NCBI GenBank assembly: GCA_027621615.1
Contig: JAQCBC010000024.1
Span: 1-8,787, forward strand
Source of the DNA: a bacterium
Lineage (GTDB): Bacteria; Margulisbacteria; Marinamargulisbacteria; UBA6595
Direction of reading: 5' to 3'
Length of the DNA: 8,787 bases
The position numbers were made by a program, and so were the translations under genes. Shown piece after piece: positions 7,014 through 8,787 of this stretch. The notes beneath the pieces were generated by a model. The model searched no databases. It had not been told where the DNA came from and saw only the letters and a program-made list of their open reading frames with translations. Numbering within the stretch: the stretch's first letter is position 1; the number at the start of each line of letters is the position of its first letter.

Positions 7014-8407
7014 AAGACGAATGCGGCGTATTTGGTGTATTTGGCCATTTAGAAGCCTCTGAATTGTGTTATCTGGGCCTGTATGCTTTGCAACATCGGG
7101 GCCAAGAAAGTGCTGGAATTATTTCATCCGATAATGGTGAGTTCTATGTGGTTAAAGATATGGGATTGGTGGGAGAGGTTTTTGATTCCAATCGACTTGA
7201 ATCTCTAAAAGGAAACGCTGCAATTGGGCATGTTCGGTATTCAACAACAGGGTCATCGCATGCCCATAATATTCAGCCACTATATGCTAAGACTGCCCAT
7301 GGTAAACTAGCGATTGCTCACAATGGTAATTTAACCAATGCCGTCCATTTGCATAAAATTCTGAAAGACGATGGGGCTCTGTTTCAATCCACTGTAGATA
7401 CCGAAGTGCTCCTGCATATTATGGCCCAATTAAAAACCATGGACTTTTCAGATCGATTAATACAAGCGTTGCAAAAAATTGAAGGGGCTTTTTCATTGGT
7501 TGGTATGGATGAACATTGTTTGTTTGGTGTTCGGGATCCGCATGGGTTTCGCCCTTTGGTTTTGGGTAAAAAAGATGAGGCCTTTGTCTTGGCGTCTGAA
7601 ACGTGTGCCTTGGATTTAATTGGGGCCAGCTACGAACGCGAGATACGACCCGGTGAATGTGTCATTATTACTGAATCTGGGCTTCAATCGATTCAGTATA
7701 GTTCCATCGCAATGCCCAAACAATGTGTGTTTGAACACGTGTATTTTGCCCGACCCGACAGCATTGTCTATAACCAAAGTGTACACAAGGTACGCAAAGC
7801 GTTTGGCCGTGTTTTAGCTAACGAATTTCCCAGAAAAGCGGATCTTGTTATTGCTATTCCCGATTCTGGAAATAGCGCAGCCTTGGGTTATTCAGAAGCC
7901 TCAGGCATTCCGTTTGAGTTTGGAATTACGCGCAATCATTACGTGGGGCGTACGTTTATTCAACCTACGCAAAGTGTTCGCAATTTCTCAGTTCGAATTA
8001 AACTGAATCCCGTATCGGCTATTCTTAGAGGAAAATCAATTGTCGTGGTGGATGATTCCTTGGTTCGAGGCACAACAGCAAAACGTCGGATTGTTGCCTT
8101 GCGACGTGCGGGTGTCAAAGAAATTCATGTTCTGATATCATCGCCACCCGTAATTGCTCCCTGTCATTTTGGTATTGATACTCCAGAAGAATCCCAATTA
8201 ATCGCCAATCATAAAACAGTGGATGAAATTTGCGACTACATTGGCGCGGATAGCTTGGGGTTTTTATCCCGAGAGGGAATGTTGTCCGCCATTGAAGGCA
8301 TTGACAGCCGGGCGTTTTGCACCGCCTGTTTTGATGCGAATTACCCGATTGAAATTAAAGACAAAGGCAAATACAGCTTAGAATCCGACCCCATTCATTT
8401 TTGCTAA
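7010..8407 (+). CDS. purF: Amidophosphoribosyltransferase, Fe-S type
   Basis: This 465-residue cytosolic enzyme performs the first committed purine step, PRPP plus glutamine to 5-phosphoribosylamine (EC 2.4.2.14). The N-terminal Ntn-glutaminase domain has C5 as nucleophile after a four-residue leader (MKDE) that should be removed by self-processing, plus HVRYSTTG (74-81) and HNGNLTN (104-110). The phosphoribosyltransferase domain has the mobile loop RNHYVGRTFIQP (308-319) and the PRPP motif VVVDDSLVRGTT (345-356). C239, C385, C437 and C440 align with the four [4Fe-4S] ligands of the B. subtilis-type enzyme, which the E. coli-type lacks, so the protein may be oxygen-sensitive. The start ATG 7010 overlaps the pyrG stop as ATGA, and the stop overlaps the next gene as TAATG. 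With pyrG it forms a pair of nucleotide-pathway glutamine amidotransferases. Feedback control by purine nucleotides is known for the family but not visible here. Confidence 0.96.
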   Translation: MKDECGVFGVFGHLEASELCYLGLYALQHRGQESAGIISSDNGEFYVVKDMGLVGEVFDSNRLESLKGNAAIGHVRYSTTGSSHAHNIQPLYAKTAHGKLAIAHNGNLTNAVHLHKILKDDGALFQSTVDTEVLLHIMAQLKTMDFSDRLIQALQKIEGAFSLVGMDEHCLFGVRDPHGFRPLVLGKKDEAFVLASETCALDLIGASYEREIRPGECVIITESGLQSIQYSSIAMPKQCVFEHVYFARPDSIVYNQSVHKVRKAFGRVLANEFPRKADLVIAIPDSGNSAALGYSEASGIPFEFGITRNHYVGRTFIQPTQSVRNFSVRIKLNPVSAILRGKSIVVVDDSLVRGTTAKRRIVALRRAGVKEIHVLISSPPVIAPCHFGIDTPEESQLIANHKTVDEICDYIGADSLGFLSREGMLSAIEGIDSRAFCTACFDANYPIEIKDKGKYSLESDPIHFC

Positions 8408-8787
8408 TGAGTATTCGTATTATGTTGGACGGGGTTTCCGCCACTCAGAATCATTTGGATCAGGATAATGCGTATTTAACAGCATTGGATCAGGATCCAA
8501 ATCAAGAGGGAATCCTACGTTTTTGGGAATCGGATACCTATTGTGTTGTGTTGGGTCGTTCGGGGTCCATTAAGGATGACGTTTATGCATCGCGTTGCAA
8601 CGCAGACGCTGTTCAAATCTTGCGTCGTAGTAGTGGTGGGGGAACAGTATTGCAAGGCCCTGGGTGTTTGAGTTATTCATTAATCATGCCTATTCAGGCC
8701 CATGACGCATTTAAAACCATTGGTAGTACCAATACCTTTATAATGCAGACGATGGCCGATAGTTTTCGCAATAATTTGTCAACGGTA
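8407..8787 (+). CDS. Lipoate-protein ligase A family protein (5' part, cut by window end)
   Basis: The frame from ATG 8407 is open through the last base, giving 127 residues with no stop, so the gene is incomplete. The BPL/LplA/LipB fold is shown by LRFWESDTYCVVLGRS (37-52) and the signature RRSSGGGTVLQGPGCLSYSLI (73-93), which in the family binds lipoyl-AMP and ATP. Members attach lipoate to E2 subunits of 2-oxoacid dehydrogenases and to GcvH; octanoyltransferases and biotin ligases share the fold. The RRxSGGG form favours lipoate or octanoate, but the missing C-terminal half leaves ligase versus transferase open. Its ATG shares one base with the purF stop (TAATG) and no SD is seen, so it should be coupled to purF. 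A lipoylation enzyme fits the TCA genes at the head of the operon. The N-terminus contains an in-frame 12-bp repeat encoding LDQD twice. Confidence 0.85.
   Translation, partial: MSIRIMLDGVSATQNHLDQDNAYLTALDQDPNQEGILRFWESDTYCVVLGRSGSIKDDVYASRCNADAVQILRRSSGGGTVLQGPGCLSYSLIMPIQAHDAFKTIGSTNTFIMQTMADSFRNNLSTV
8455..8496 (+). repeat. 12-bp direct repeat inside the lipoate ligase-like gene
   Basis: TTGGATCAGGAT occurs exactly at 8455-8466 and 8485-8496, 30 bp apart and in the same frame, so LDQD appears at residues 17-20 and 27-30. It lies in the region that usually reads like NMALDEAL in relatives. It may be a small internal duplication or chance. Confidence 0.5.

Overview
The window reads as bacterial chromosome from a moderately AT-rich organism with Shine-Dalgarno-led translation and very tight gene packing. 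All supported genes lie on the + strand. The enzymes point to an aerobically respiring, lipoate-using bacterium that makes CTP and purines itself. The succinate dehydrogenase is the diheme single-anchor type (type B, without SdhD), as in Bacillus, Bacteroidetes, chlamydiae and many delta/epsilon-type lineages, not the E. coli/alphaproteobacterial SdhCDAB type. The malate dehydrogenase is the LDH-like type. I cannot fix the phylum from this. The usable SD sequences argue against Bacteroidetes. The compact overlapping layout would suit a streamlined or host-associated genome, but that is inference.

Layout. Bases 1-100 are AT-rich leader DNA with three direct copies of TTATACCA, a possible extended -10 promoter and a 5-codon mini-ORF. 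A PPP-type metallophosphoesterase follows (101-715). Bases 716-823 hold two back-to-back inverted repeats and a candidate promoter, then a strong SD leading to a 52-residue, extremely acidic orphan protein (824-982). A hairpin plus T-run (1006-1040) ends that unit, and its T-run doubles as the -35 region of the next promoter.

From about 1057 to the right edge runs one apparent operon: mdh, sdhC, sdhA, sdhB, pyrG, purF and a lipoate-protein ligase-like gene cut by the window end. Every junction is an overlap or a 2-nt gap, so translational coupling is likely throughout.

How the genes work together. Succinate dehydrogenase (SdhCAB) and malate dehydrogenase are TCA steps on the succinate-to-oxaloacetate side, with fumarase, the enzyme between them, absent from this window. 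A lipoate ligase could supply the lipoyl group to the pyruvate and 2-oxoglutarate dehydrogenases that feed the cycle. PyrG and PurF are two glutamine amidotransferases that set CTP and purine supply. The operon therefore joins respiratory carbon flux with nucleotide synthesis.

No RNA gene, mobile element, CRISPR array or minus-strand gene is supported. The best candidate for something undescribed is the small acidic protein with its own control region. The remaining oddities are at residue or regulatory-site level.
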